From Micromonospora saelicesensis (GTDB lineage Bacteria; Actinomycetota; Actinomycetes; Mycobacteriales; Micromonosporaceae): a stretch of DNA of 64,000 nt. The stretch is from the NCBI RefSeq assembly GCF_900091575.1, contig NZ_FMCR01000002.1, forward strand, positions 527,760-591,759. Direction: 5' to 3'. The position numbers were made by a program, and so were the translations under genes. The notes beneath the pieces are model-generated. The model was given only the letters and a program-made list of their open reading frames with translations, was not told where the DNA came from and searched no databases. Position 1 is the stretch's first letter; each line of letters starts with the position of its first letter. Below, one piece after another: positions 1 through 8,402 of this stretch.

Positions 1-2
1 CG

Positions 3-107
3 GCACTCACCCTCGCGCTCAAGCCACGCACGGCACGCCCTCGCCGCCGCCCCACCGGGCACCTGCTGGTCGTCCGCGACTCGACCGGGCCCGCGCCGAG
101 GACCTGA
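3..107 (+). CDS. possible 3' end of an upstream gene (partial)
   Basis: An open frame enters from the left edge and stops with TGA at 105-107, giving a 34-residue tail rich in Arg and Pro that ends LLVVRDSTGPAPRT. It would be convergent with urtE, whose stop lies only 15 bases away. The span is too short to recognise a family, and high-GC DNA often leaves such frames open by chance, so this is only a candidate C-terminus. Confidence 0.25.
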   Translation, partial: ALTLALKPRTARPRRRPTGHLLVVRDSTGPAPRT

Positions 108-122
108 CCGACGCCGCGCCGA

Positions 123-818
123 TCAGACCGCCAGGGCCGCCCGGACCTCCCGTTCCGCCGTGACACCCCCGTCGCCGTGCGAGGTGACCCGACCGGACTC
201 CAGCACGTGGTAGCGGTCCGCCACCCGCAGCGCGAAGCCCAGGTGCTGCTCGACGAGGAGCACGCTGAACCCGGACTGCCGGGTCAACTCGACGATCCGC
301 TCCTGGATCTCCGCGACCACCGACGGCTGGATGCCCTCGGTCGGCTCGTCGAGCATCAGCAGCCGCGGCCGGGTGATCAGGGCGCGGGCGATGGCCAACT
401 GCTGGCGCTGACCGCCGGAGAGCAGCCCGGCCCGACGCCGCAGCAACGGGCGCAACGCCGGAAACAGATCGAGCACCTCCGCCGTTGCCACCGCCCCGTC
501 GCGCCGACCGTCGGCGACCAGCCGCAGGTTCTCCGCCGCGGTCAGGTGCGGAAAGCACTGCTGACCCTGCGGGACGTACGCCATCCCCCGCGCCACCCGC
601 TCGTGCGGCCCGGCGCGGGTGACGTCCTCGCCGTTCAACTCGACGGTGCCGGCACTCGGGCGCAGCAGCCCCGCCGCGACCCGCAGCAGGGTGCTCTTGC
701 CGGCACCGTTGTGCCCGAGCACGGCAGCCACCCCGTCGGGCGGGACCGCCAGATCAACCCCGTGCAGCACCCGGGAACGCCCGTACCCGGCGTGCACCCC
801 GCGCAGCGTCAGCATCAT
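123..818 (-). CDS. urtE: urea ABC transporter ATP-binding subunit UrtE
   Basis: A 231-residue ATPase of the LivF/UrtE class, one of two nucleotide-binding subunits that drive urea import at the inner face of the membrane. Walker A (GHNGAGKST) is at residues 35-43, the ABC signature LLSGGQ near 135, and Walker B plus catalytic Glu appear as LLMLDEPTEG, the TEGI continuation being typical of LivF/UrtE proteins. It is the last gene of urtABCDE. Its ATG overlaps the urtD stop as ATGA; a second in-frame ATG follows immediately, so the start is uncertain by one codon. Assignment to urea rather than amino acids rests on the gene order, UrtA, and the urease operon 6 kb away. Confidence 0.92.
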   Translation of the reverse strand: MMLTLRGVHAGYGRSRVLHGVDLAVPPDGVAAVLGHNGAGKSTLLRVAAGLLRPSAGTVELNGEDVTRAGPHERVARGMAYVPQGQQCFPHLTAAENLRLVADGRRDGAVATAEVLDLFPALRPLLRRRAGLLSGGQRQQLAIARALITRPRLLMLDEPTEGIQPSVVAEIQERIVELTRQSGFSVLLVEQHLGFALRVADRYHVLESGRVTSHGDGGVTAEREVRAALAV

Positions 819-1591
819 GCCTCCAGGCCGGTGCGGGCCGACCCGGCGTCAACCGGGTGACCAAGGTAGACCTCCTGCACGCGCGGGTCCGCCTGGACCT
901 GCGCCACAGTGCCCTCACTGAGCACGCGACCGCCGTGCAGCACTGTGACGCTACGCGCGAACCGACGCAGGAAGTCCATGTCGTGCTCGATCACGACGAC
1001 AGTGCGATCCCGGCTCACCAACTCCAACAGAGCGCCGGTGGCGTCGCGTTCCTCGTGGCTCATTCCGGCGACCGGCTCGTCCAGCAGCAGCAGTCGCGCG
1101 TCCTGCACGAGCAGCATGCCGATCTCCAGCCACTGCTTCTGACCGTGCGCGAGCGTCCCGGCGAGGTCCGCGGCCCGCTCGGCCAGACCGATGGTCTCCA
1201 GCGCTGCGGCGATCTCGTCGGGCACACCTCGGCGGCGGCGGACCAGCGTCGCCCAGCTACGCCGGGCGCCCGCCGCGATGTCGAGGTTCTGCAACACCGA
1301 CAGCTCCTCGAAGACCGTCGAGGTCTGGAAGGTCCGCCCGATGCCGAGCCGGCTGATCCGGTGCACCGGCCGGCCGAGCAGTTCCTCGTCACCGAACCGG
1401 ACCGAGCCGGTGGCCCGGACCAGACCGGTGATCGCGTCGACCAGTGTGGTCTTGCCGGCGCCGTTCGGCCCGATCAGGAACCGGATGTCACCGGCGGGCA
1501 CCTCCAACGAGACGCCGTCCACTGCGGTGAAACCGTCGAAGCTGACCCGCACGTCACGGACGGACAACCCGTCCAACCGCTCGCCGCTCAT
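815..1591 (-). CDS. urtD: urea ABC transporter ATP-binding subunit UrtD
   Basis: A 258-residue LivG/UrtD-type ATPase that partners UrtE. It has Walker A GPNGAGKTT, a signature loop of the form LAHGQKQWLEIGM (the LSHG-type loop characteristic of UrtD/LivG) and Walker B LLLLDEPVAGM. An in-frame extension reaches upstream, but the Met at 1591 is preferred because its ATG overlaps the urtC stop (ATGA) and the homologous part begins just after it (LSVRDVRVSFDGF). Translational coupling to both neighbours is expected. Confidence 0.92.
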   Translation of the reverse strand: MSGERLDGLSVRDVRVSFDGFTAVDGVSLEVPAGDIRFLIGPNGAGKTTLVDAITGLVRATGSVRFGDEELLGRPVHRISRLGIGRTFQTSTVFEELSVLQNLDIAAGARRSWATLVRRRRGVPDEIAAALETIGLAERAADLAGTLAHGQKQWLEIGMLLVQDARLLLLDEPVAGMSHEERDATGALLELVSRDRTVVVIEHDMDFLRRFARSVTVLHGGRVLSEGTVAQVQADPRVQEVYLGHPVDAGSARTGLEA

Positions 1592-2775
1592 GCCGCCGGC
1601 ACCTCCGTCCGCTCGGCGCGTCGTCGGCCCAGCGACAACCGCCCGCGCCACAGCGGCTGCGCGGCGACGTCGCGGCGGCGGGCCAAGGCCCACAGCGACG
1701 CCAGGCCGCCGGGAAGGAACGCCACCACGACCACGAAGAGCAACCCCTGAAGGTACGTCCAGGTGCCCGGAAAACGCTCGGAGAGCGCGGTACGCGCCCA
1801 GGCCACCGCCACCGCGCCGAGCACCGGCCCGAGCAGTGTCGCCCGGCCGCCCACCGCGACGCCGATGACGAACTCGATCGACGGGACGATGCCGATCAGC
1901 GCGGGCGAGATGATGCCCACCGCCGGCACGAACAGCGCACCGGCCAGCCCGGCCATGCCCGCCGCCACCACGTACGCCACCAGCTTGACCGACGCCGGGT
2001 CGTAGCCCAGGAAGCGGACCCGTTCCTCACCGTCGCGGACCGCCACCAGCAGCTCGCCGTAACGGCTGTGGATGAGCTGACGGGTCAGCGCGAGCAACGC
2101 CAGCAGCGTCCCGGCGATGATGAAGTACACCATCCGCTGGTTGACCGGATCGTACAGGTCGTAGCCGAAGAAGCCCTTGATGTCGGTGAGCCCGTTGGTG
2201 CCGCCCGTGGTGCCCTGCTGGCCGATCAGCAGGATCACCATCGCGGCGGCGAGCGCCTGACTGAGGATGGCGAAGTACGCGCCGCGGACCCGGCGACGGA
2301 ACACCAGCGAGCCGAGCCCGAAGGCGACCGCCATCGGCAGCAGCACCGTCGCGGGCAACGCGAACCACGGGCTGGCGAACGGCCGCCACCACAGCGGCAG
2401 CTCGTCGAGTTGCCCGTACAGCTGCATGAAGTCGGGCATCCCACCCGGGCCCGCGGCGGCGAGCTTGAGGTGCATGGCCATCGCGTAGCCGCCGAGGCCG
2501 AAGAAGACGCCCTGGCCCAGGGTGAGCATCCCACCCCGGCCCCAGGCGATCCCGATGCCGACAGCGACCATGGCGACGCAGAGGTACTTGGCGAGCAACG
2601 CCAGCCGGAAGTCCGACAACACCAGCGGAGCGACGGCGAACAGCAGCGCCGCGCCGAAGGCGAAGCCGGCCAGCGTCCGTAGCCGCGAGCGGCCGGCGGG
2701 CCGACCCGGTGGTACGGCGCCGGCAGGCGCCGGGCGGACGGCGGTGCTGGGTGGCGCGGGGGTGACGGCGGTCAT
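1588..2775 (-). CDS. urtC: urea ABC transporter permease UrtC
   Basis: A 395-residue branched-chain-amino-acid-type permease with about ten hydrophobic membrane segments after a Pro/Ala-rich cytoplasmic N-terminus of about 40 residues. The family-typical segment LGQGVFFGLGGYAMAMHLKL is present, as is the central GQQGTTGGTNGLTDI motif of UrtC. It would pair with UrtB to form the membrane channel. The start at 2775 overlaps the urtB stop (ATGA); an alternative upstream frame extension has no ribosome site. Confidence 0.92.
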   Translation of the reverse strand: MTAVTPAPPSTAVRPAPAGAVPPGRPAGRSRLRTLAGFAFGAALLFAVAPLVLSDFRLALLAKYLCVAMVAVGIGIAWGRGGMLTLGQGVFFGLGGYAMAMHLKLAAAGPGGMPDFMQLYGQLDELPLWWRPFASPWFALPATVLLPMAVAFGLGSLVFRRRVRGAYFAILSQALAAAMVILLIGQQGTTGGTNGLTDIKGFFGYDLYDPVNQRMVYFIIAGTLLALLALTRQLIHSRYGELLVAVRDGEERVRFLGYDPASVKLVAYVVAAGMAGLAGALFVPAVGIISPALIGIVPSIEFVIGVAVGGRATLLGPVLGAVAVAWARTALSERFPGTWTYLQGLLFVVVVAFLPGGLASLWALARRRDVAAQPLWRGRLSLGRRRAERTEVPAA

Positions 2776-3659
2776 GCGAGGCTCCTGGTCCGCAGGGTGA
2801 ACAGGCCCTGTGGCCGCCACTGGAGGAACGCGACGATCGCCACGAACACGATCACCTTGGCGACGCTGAGGGTGGTGAGGTACTCCCCGGTGGCCTGGAG
2901 CACGCCGAGGGCGAAGGCGACGATCACGCTGCCCTTGAGCTGGCCGATCCCGCCGACCACGACGACCAGGAAGGCGTCGATGATCAGGTTGGTGCCCATG
3001 GTCGGGCCGATCGGGCCGAGCAGGGTGAGGGCCACCCCGGCGAGCCCGGCCAGGCCGGAGCCGAGGAAGAAGGTCGTCCGGTCGACCCTGGACGTGGCGA
3101 TGCCGGACACGGCGGCGAGGTCGCGGTTCTGCACCACCGCGCGGATACGGCGCCCGAGCGGGGTGAGTCGTAGCGCCAGGGTGAGCGCCGCGACGGCGGC
3201 CAGCGCCAGGGCCAGGATGAACAGCCGGTTGTTGGCGATGGTCAGCCCGCCGGGCAGCGCCACGTTGCCGGTGAGCAGCTCGGGCGCGCGGGTCTGCACG
3301 TTCGGGCTGCCGAAGATGTCCCGGGCCAGCTGCTGCAAGATCAGTGAGACACCCCAGGTGACCAGCAGGGTGTCCAGTGGCCGGGCGTAGAGCCGGCGGA
3401 TGAGCAGCACCTCCAGCAGGACACCCATGGTGCCGGCGACCACGAACGCCACCGGCAGCGCGACCACCAGCGACAGGCCCGCGCCGGTGATGCTCTGTTG
3501 CAGCACGTAGGTGGTGTACGCGCCGGCCATGATGAACTCACCGTGCGCCATGTTGATCACGTTCATCTGGCCGAAGGTCAGCGCGAGGCCGAGCGCGATG
3601 AGCAGCAGCACCGCGCCGATGCTGATGCCGGTGAAGAGTTGACCGAAGAGGACTGTCAC
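2772..3659 (-). CDS. urtB: urea ABC transporter permease UrtB
   Basis: A 295-residue integral membrane permease, LivH/UrtB type, with about eight membrane spans. The motif GQMNVINMAHGEFIMAGAY near residue 30 is diagnostic of this family. The GTG at 3659 is chosen as start because a GGAG ribosome site lies eight bases upstream and the homologous sequence starts there (VTVLFGQLFTGISIGAV); the longer frame upstream lacks similarity and would start inside the urtA-urtB spacer. About 75 bases separate it from urtA, the only non-overlapping junction of the operon, which may allow higher expression of the binding protein. Confidence 0.92.
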   Translation of the reverse strand: MTVLFGQLFTGISIGAVLLLIALGLALTFGQMNVINMAHGEFIMAGAYTTYVLQQSITGAGLSLVVALPVAFVVAGTMGVLLEVLLIRRLYARPLDTLLVTWGVSLILQQLARDIFGSPNVQTRAPELLTGNVALPGGLTIANNRLFILALALAAVAALTLALRLTPLGRRIRAVVQNRDLAAVSGIATSRVDRTTFFLGSGLAGLAGVALTLLGPIGPTMGTNLIIDAFLVVVVGGIGQLKGSVIVAFALGVLQATGEYLTTLSVAKVIVFVAIVAFLQWRPQGLFTLRTRSLA

Positions 3660-3734
3660 GGTGGGTACTCCGAACTGCTGGTCGGGTGGCCCGGGCGGAG
3701 CGCGCGGCAACGCGTTCCGCCCGGGCCGGCGTCG

Positions 3735-4979
3735 TCAGCTCAGGCCGCTCGCCCACGGGTAGGTCTTGAGGTACGGGTCCGGCGCGACTGGCTTGCCGGA
3801 GTTCCACACCTCGGTGATCAGGCCGTCCGCGCCGATCTTGCCGATCCGGGCGGTCTTGGCGATGTGCTGGGTCTTGCCGTCGACGGTGACCAGACCCTCC
3901 GGCGCGTCGAAGGTGATCCCGTCCGAGGCGGAGCGGACCTTCTCCACGTCGAAGGCACCGGCCTTCTCGACCATCGCCTTCCACAGGTGCACGCCGACGT
4001 ACGCGGCCTCCATCGGATCGCTGGTCGGCTTGTCCGCGCCGTACTTCGCCTTGTACGCGGCCACGAACTTCGAGTTCGCCGCGCCCGGGGTGGTCTGGTA
4101 GTAGTTCCAGGCCGTCAACTGGCCCTCCAGGTACTGGGTGCCGATGCCCTTGACCTCTTCCTCGGCGATCGACACCGACACCACCGGCATCGCGGCGGCG
4201 CTCAGGCCCGCGGACTTGTACTCCTTGAAGAAGGCCACATTGCTGTCACCGTTGAGCGTGTTGAAAACCGCGTCCGCGCCGGACGACTTGACCTTGTTGA
4301 CGATGGTGCCGAACTCGGTGGAGCCCAGCGGCGCGTAATCCTCACCCAGCACTGTCATCCCGTTCGCCGCTGCGTACGCCTTGATGATTTTGTTGGCGGT
4401 CCGCGGAAAGACGTAGTCGCTACCGACCAGATAGACCGATTTGGCGCCCTGCGACTTGAGGTAGTCCAGCCCGGGAACGATCTGCTGGTTCGTCGTCGCT
4501 CCGGTGTAGAAGATGTAGGGCGACTGCTCAAGTCCCTCGTACTGCACCGGGTAGAACAGCAACGCCTTGTTCTTCTCGAACACCGGCTTGACCGCCTTGC
4601 GACTTGCCGACGTCCAACAGCCGAAGACGGCGGCCACCCGGTCCTCGGAGATGAGCTTCTCGGCCTTCTCCGCGAAGGTGGGCCAGTCCGAGGCGCCGTC
4701 CTCACCGACCGGCTGGATCTTCTTGCCGAGGACACCACCGGCCGCGTTGATCTCCTCGACGGCGAGCATGATGGAGTCGCGGACGGTGACCTCGCTGATC
4801 GCCATGGTCCCGGAGAGCGAGTTGAGCAGGCCCACCTTCACGGTGTCGCCGGAGACGTCGGCGGTCACGCCGGTCGCGCCACCCTCGTCGGTGGTCTTGC
4901 TGCCACACGCGGTCATCGCGGCCGCGGCGACCAGGGTCATGGCACCCGCCAGGATGCGGCGGCCCCGGAATATTGACAT
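3735..4979 (-). CDS. urtA: urea-binding lipoprotein UrtA
   Basis: A 414-residue periplasmic-binding-type lipoprotein that would capture urea outside the membrane and deliver it to UrtBC. The N-terminus has Arg residues, a hydrophobic stretch and a lipobox ending MTAC, placing the lipidated Cys at residue 25. The mature part shows UrtA-like features: [44 protein letters not shown] and [14 protein letters not shown] (here [10 protein letters not shown]). A GGGAGAG ribosome site precedes the ATG. It is the first gene of the urt operon; a GlnR-like box lies about 160-180 bases upstream, consistent with induction under nitrogen limitation. Confidence 0.95.
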   Translation of the reverse strand: MSIFRGRRILAGAMTLVAAAAMTACGSKTTDEGGATGVTADVSGDTVKVGLLNSLSGTMAISEVTVRDSIMLAVEEINAAGGVLGKKIQPVGEDGASDWPTFAEKAEKLISEDRVAAVFGCWTSASRKAVKPVFEKNKALLFYPVQYEGLEQSPYIFYTGATTNQQIVPGLDYLKSQGAKSVYLVGSDYVFPRTANKIIKAYAAANGMTVLGEDYAPLGSTEFGTIVNKVKSSGADAVFNTLNGDSNVAFFKEYKSAGLSAAAMPVVSVSIAEEEVKGIGTQYLEGQLTAWNYYQTTPGAANSKFVAAYKAKYGADKPTSDPMEAAYVGVHLWKAMVEKAGAFDVEKVRSASDGITFDAPEGLVTVDGKTQHIAKTARIGKIGADGLITEVWNSGKPVAPDPYLKTYPWASGLS

Positions 4980-5134
4980 CTACTCTCCCTGCGGTGCACT
5001 CAAGTGGCGTAAGGACGGTCGGTGCGGTCCGATGGAGCTGACGTGGGCGATGCCAAGGTCGACGGGTGGACGCCGCGCAGGGCACCGGATCGGATATGGG
5101 CACCGAAAGCGTCGACCGGCATGATTGCGTGGGT

Positions 5135-5161
5135 GTTTCCCGGTCCTTAATTGACTGTTTC
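5135..5161 (-). promoter_or_regulatory. candidate GlnR box upstream of urtA
   Basis: Read on the minus strand this has GAAAC, 17 bases, GAAAC. That is the spacing between the two b half-sites of the actinobacterial GlnR consensus (GTnAC-n6-GAAAC twice), and the middle a site position reads TTAAG, a two-of-four match. The first a half-site is not recognisable. GlnR control of urea uptake is known in Streptomyces and mycobacteria; binding here is inferred. Confidence 0.4.
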
Positions 5162-5189
5162 CGAGGGACCGTCGAGGCGCGCACAAAAG

Positions 5190-5227
5190 ACGGCCGACAC
5201 CGTTGGGGAGGAAACGGTGTCGGCCGT
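5190..5227 (-). terminator. intrinsic terminator after the AmiC-like gene
   Basis: A perfect 15-bp inverted repeat (ACGGCCGACACCGTT at 5190-5204 and its complement at 5213-5227) with an 8-base loop. Read on the minus strand the stem is followed by TCTTTTG, a short T run, so it would stop transcripts coming from the gene at 5401-6522 before they reach urtA. Confidence 0.75.
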
Positions 5228-5400
5228 TGGGAAAGACGCAGAATAAGTGCCACCACAATGGTCGACGGAAGAATCCGCCGACGGTGGGCACACAATGGCG
5301 AGACCTGACCCCGTGGCCAGATACTTCACGCAGGAAGCATCTTAGGACGGTGTCGGGTGGCGCTGTCAAGGGTCTGGTGGGCCGACTGGCAGTGCCCGGT

Positions 5401-6522
5401 TCAGAGCTGGGCGAGCACTGTGAAGTCGAGCCCGTCGGCCTCGGCCAGGTAGATGCGCTGCCGGACGTGCCGCTGACGCAGCCGCAACCGCCCACGCGGC
5501 CCCTGGTAGGCGACCGTGTCGGCGGCAGTCTCGATGGCCCGCACGTCCAGGGTGCGGGCCTGGCCGATCAGCGCGGCGAGCAGCATGACGCCCTCGTAGC
5601 AGGACTCCCCCAGGCTGCCCAGCGGCGGCGCCTCCACCCCGAAACGCCGCGCGAACTCGCCGTGGAAGTCGAGATTCTCCTGGGTGACCAGCCCAGCGAA
5701 GAAACCCGCCGTGCTGTACAGCCTCCGGGTCGCGCCGACGCCGCTGGCCAACAGCATGTTCTCGTCCATCAGGGTGCTCAGCCGTAGGCAGCGCTGATCC
5801 AGGCCGGATCGGGCGAACGCGCGGTTGAACCGCACGGCGTCGGCGCCGACCAGCAGCATCAACACCGCGTCGGCGTCACTGTGCTCGATGCGGCGCAGGA
5901 CCTCGGTGAAGTCGTGCGCCTCCAACGGCAGGAAGTGCCGGCCCACCACCTGCCCACCGCCGCGCAGCGCGTACCGCTGGGCCGCCCGCGACGTACGGCG
6001 CGGCCACACGTAGTCGTTTCCCACCACGAACCAGCGGCGCACGCCCTGCTCCCCGGCGAGCAGCCGCATCGCGGGCCACAGTTGAGCATCCGGCGTCTCG
6101 CTGGTCAGGAAGACCCCTTCGGTGCGTTCGCCGCCCTCGTAGAGTGCGGTGTAGACGTACGGCACCCGGTGCGCGACGCGGGGCGCCAACGCCTGGCGCA
6201 CCGAGGAGATGTGCCACCCCGTCACCCCCTGCACGGCCCCCACCGACACCAACGCCTCGACCTCGGCCGCCACCTCGGCCGGCGGTGCGCCACCGTCGAC
6301 CGGCACCAGCCGAACCTCCCGGCCCAGCACGCCACCGCACCGATTGATCTCCTCGACCGCGAGCTGCGCGCAGAGCTCGCAGGTGGGGCCGAACATGCCG
6401 GCCGGCCCGCGCATCGGGTAGACCAACGCGATGCTGACCACGGCACGGTCGACGGTCAGCCACGGCGGTGCCGGCGCGGACATGAGCACATGATTGTCCG
6501 GCCCAGGACGGAAGACCAGCAC
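5401..6522 (-). CDS. AmiC-like ligand-binding protein (cytosolic type I periplasmic-binding fold)
   Basis: A 373-residue protein related to UrtA and to the amide sensor AmiC. It has the same landmarks as UrtA (CAQLAVEEINRCGGVLGREV near residue 50, NDYVWPRRTSRAAQRY near 170, CYEGVMLLAALIGQA near 325) but lacks any signal peptide or lipobox, so it should stay in the cytoplasm. Inferred role: sensing urea or short amides and influencing the divergent MarR regulator or the flanking urt and ure operons. The GTG at 6522 gives the longest frame; an in-frame ATG at 6483 (MSAPAPPWL) is equally possible because neither has a clear ribosome site. AmiC itself acts with an antiterminator, AmiR, which is not seen here. 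Confidence 0.75.
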   Translation of the reverse strand: MLVFRPGPDNHVLMSAPAPPWLTVDRAVVSIALVYPMRGPAGMFGPTCELCAQLAVEEINRCGGVLGREVRLVPVDGGAPPAEVAAEVEALVSVGAVQGVTGWHISSVRQALAPRVAHRVPYVYTALYEGGERTEGVFLTSETPDAQLWPAMRLLAGEQGVRRWFVVGNDYVWPRRTSRAAQRYALRGGGQVVGRHFLPLEAHDFTEVLRRIEHSDADAVLMLLVGADAVRFNRAFARSGLDQRCLRLSTLMDENMLLASGVGATRRLYSTAGFFAGLVTQENLDFHGEFARRFGVEAPPLGSLGESCYEGVMLLAALIGQARTLDVRAIETAADTVAYQGPRGRLRLRQRHVRQRIYLAEADGLDFTVLAQL

Positions 6523-6579
6523 TCACCACTGACCGGGACGACTCGCTACCATGACAGGGCCACCGGACCAGGGAGTTTC

Positions 6580-7224
6580 ATGTCAGACGTGCCCGGGGCG
6601 CCAGCCGACCTGCTGCGCTCGCTCACCCGCGCCGAACGGCTGCTCTCCCGCCGCCTGGGCGCCGTTCTGGCCGACGACGCGATCAGCATCGAGGCATGGC
6701 GTGTGCTCTGCCTGCTCGCCGACGGCCAGGGTCACCCGATGAGCGAGGTGTCCGTCGAGGCGTCGCTGCCACCGGGCACCCTCACCAAGCTGGTCGACCA
6801 GCTCGTCGACCGCAACCTCGTCTTCCGCCGGATCGATCCGATCGACCGCCGACGCATCCGGGCGTACCTGACCGCTCGTGGCCGCCGCGAGCACGCCCGC
6901 CTGGACGAACGAGTCCGAGCCAGCATCGCCGAACTGGGCATCGCGGGCCTCGGCAGCACGGGGCTCGGCAGCGCGGGGCTCGACGGCGCGGGGCTCGACA
7001 GCGCGGGGCTGGGCGCCGCGGAGAGCAGCAACCCGGATGTGCCACCGGCCGCCGACCTGCTGAGTCAGCTCGACGACCTGATCGGCCGCCTCGACCCCGG
7101 CCGCCGCCAGGACCCCGCGTGCCGCCAGGACCCCGCCCGCCGCGACGACCCCGGCCGCCGCCAGGACCCCGACCGCCGCGACGATCGCGTCGATGCTGGC
7201 GCCGCTGGTGGCCCCCACCGCTAG
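6580..7224 (+). CDS. MarR-family transcriptional regulator with a repetitive tail
   Basis: A 214-residue protein. Residues 1-120 form a MarR winged helix: LTKLVDQLVDRNLVFRRI is the recognition helix and the turn, followed by the wing DPIDRRRIRAYLTARG and a dimerisation helix. The start ATG at 6580 has GGGAG eight bases upstream. From about residue 123 the sequence turns into tandem repeats: five GLGSA-like pentapeptides, then five hexapeptides of the form PGRRQD, which are not part of a MarR fold. It is divergent from the AmiC-like gene with roughly 60-100 bases between, the usual arrangement for a MarR repressor and its target. Ligand and regulon are unknown. Confidence 0.8.
   Translation: MSDVPGAPADLLRSLTRAERLLSRRLGAVLADDAISIEAWRVLCLLADGQGHPMSEVSVEASLPPGTLTKLVDQLVDRNLVFRRIDPIDRRRIRAYLTARGRREHARLDERVRASIAELGIAGLGSTGLGSAGLDGAGLDSAGLGAAESSNPDVPPAADLLSQLDDLIGRLDPGRRQDPACRQDPARRDDPGRRQDPDRRDDRVDAGAAGGPHR
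6946..7020 (+). repeat. 15-bp tandem repeat inside the MarR gene (5 copies)
   Basis: Five head-to-tail 15-bp units of the form GGGCTCGACAGCGCG encode GLGST, GLGSA, GLDGA, GLDSA and GLGAA. Unit length is a multiple of three, so copy-number change would leave the frame intact. Confidence 0.85.
7096..7185 (+). repeat. 18-bp tandem repeat in the MarR gene tail (5 copies)
   Basis: Five 18-bp units encode PGRRQD, PACRQD, PARRDD, PGRRQD and PDRRDD. Together with the 15-bp array they make an extended Gly/Ala then Arg/Asp-rich tail that looks like recent slippage rather than a folded domain. Confidence 0.8.
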
Positions 7225-7277
7225 CGGCCCGCTGCGGGCAAGTCGTTGCTGGCCGGGTTGCAATCGCGCGGGCTGCA

Positions 7278-7315
7278 TCAGAGGTGTATCGCCCCGGAGA
7301 GCGATATACCTCTGA
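7278..7315. promoter_or_regulatory. 15-bp dyad operator or hairpin with AGGTATA half-sites
   Basis: TCAGAGGTGTATCGC (7278-7292) and GCGATATACCTCTGA (7301-7315) are inverted with one mismatch, which would be a G-U pair in RNA. No T run follows on either strand, so an operator is more likely than a terminator. A further AGGTATA copy lies at 7334-7340 beyond a small AT-rich patch. AGGTATATCG-type dyads resemble PadR-like operators, but no PadR gene is in the window. Confidence 0.5.
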
Positions 7316-7512
7316 GGCATAAATATGACTCACAGGTATAACCCTCGTGAGCGAAAGTGCCGCCCGGCGGGTCCCCACCGCAGCCGACACCACGCACGAC
7401 CGCCGGCCCCCCACGACCGCCGGCCCCCCACGGCCGCCAGCCCCGCACGACGACCGGCGCCGCACCACGGACCGGCCCGCACGACCGCGAGCCCTCCACG
7501 GCCGCCGGCCCA

Positions 7513-7678
7513 GCACGACGACCGGCCCCACACAATGACCGGCCCGCACGACGACCGGCCCCACACAATGACCGGCCCGCACGACGACCGGCCCCACACA
7601 ATGACCGGCCCGCACGACGACCGGCGCCGCACGACGACCGGCCCCACACAATGACCGGCCCGCACGACGACCGGCGCC
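7513..7678. repeat. 33-bp minisatellite between marR and ureD
   Basis: Four exact 33-bp copies start at 7513, 7546, 7579 and 7629, each beginning GCACGACGACCGGCC, with 17-bp truncated units at 7612-7628 and 7662-7678. Degenerate relatives of the same CGACCGGC motif extend back to about 7385. The period is a multiple of three and every unit reads HDDRPHTMTGP in one frame, so frames stay open on both strands without any sign of a real gene. The array occupies the convergent gap between the MarR gene and the end of the urease operon; no conventional terminator is visible there. Confidence 0.85.
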
Positions 7679-7685
7679 GGTCTTG

Positions 7686-8402
7686 CTAGGGAGTCAGGTG
7701 GGTGCGCAGGGTGTGCGCGTCGGGAGCGGTGGCGGTCCACAGTGTTGCTGGGCCGCCGGCCAGCGGTAGCCGGGCGACGCTGCCCTCGACCGTCGGAGGT
7801 TCGGCGGGTTGCGAAGGGTCGACCACCAGCAGTGATCCGGTGGCCGGGGCGCCGCCGAGCACCGCCGGGCCGGCCCAGCCCGGCGCGTGCGGCCCCACCG
7901 CGAGGGACTGACGGAGCAGTGGCCGACCCGCGTAGTCGACCTGGGTGTGCACGACGGCGCCGCCGGGCGCCTCGCCGTACCGGCCGCAGATCAGCTCGTC
8001 GCGCCACCACAGGGTCGCATCGGCGGCCAGCTCGATCCGGGACTCGGCGAGGTGCGCGCAGCCCGCCGCCGCGACCAACTGTTCCGGAAGCCAGTGCAGC
8101 GTGGCGCCGGTGTGCACGACCGCCCGCACCGCCATTCGGGAGACGGCACCCGTGCGACCCGGTAGGGCGATCGACGCGGCGACGCTGTGCACCCGGACGG
8201 CTGCGCCCGGCCCGACCTCGATCTCCAGGCGCAGATCGTCGCCGGCGAGCGGCCCGGCCGCCCCGCCGACGAGGTGCACAGTGGCGACACCACCGTCGGT
8301 CGGGGTCTGGCGCAGCAGCAACGGTGTTTCGCCGTGCAACTCGACCAGGGCCGTGCCGCCCCGGCCATCAGCGCGGGCGACCAGCCGAGCGAGCGCTCGC
8401 AT
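7686..8402 (-). CDS. ureD: urease accessory protein UreD
   Basis: A 238-residue urease accessory protein (UreD/UreH) that binds apo-urease and recruits UreF and UreG for nickel insertion. Family features include a beta-rich fold, GDDLRLEIEVGPGAAV near residue 53, LHWLPEQLVAAAGC near 100 and WWRDELICGRYGE near 132. It is the last gene of ureABCFGD; its ATG overlaps the ureG stop (ATGA). The end of the gene abuts the minisatellite. Confidence 0.9.
   Translation of the reverse strand: MRALARLVARADGRGGTALVELHGETPLLLRQTPTDGGVATVHLVGGAAGPLAGDDLRLEIEVGPGAAVRVHSVAASIALPGRTGAVSRMAVRAVVHTGATLHWLPEQLVAAAGCAHLAESRIELAADATLWWRDELICGRYGEAPGGAVVHTQVDYAGRPLLRQSLAVGPHAPGWAGPAVLGGAPATGSLLVVDPSQPAEPPTVEGSVARLPLAGGPATLWTATAPDAHTLRTHLTP

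Noticed and set aside
5190..5227. Hairpin upstream of urtA as a riboswitch or attenuator for urea uptake
   Set aside because: A T run follows it on the minus strand and it lies after the AmiC-like gene; an intrinsic terminator explains it.
7325..7654. 109-codon frame through the minisatellite encoding HDDRPHTMTGP repeats
   Set aside because: Open only because the 33-bp unit is a multiple of three; several other frames on both strands are equally open, and no ribosome site or non-repetitive domain supports a gene.
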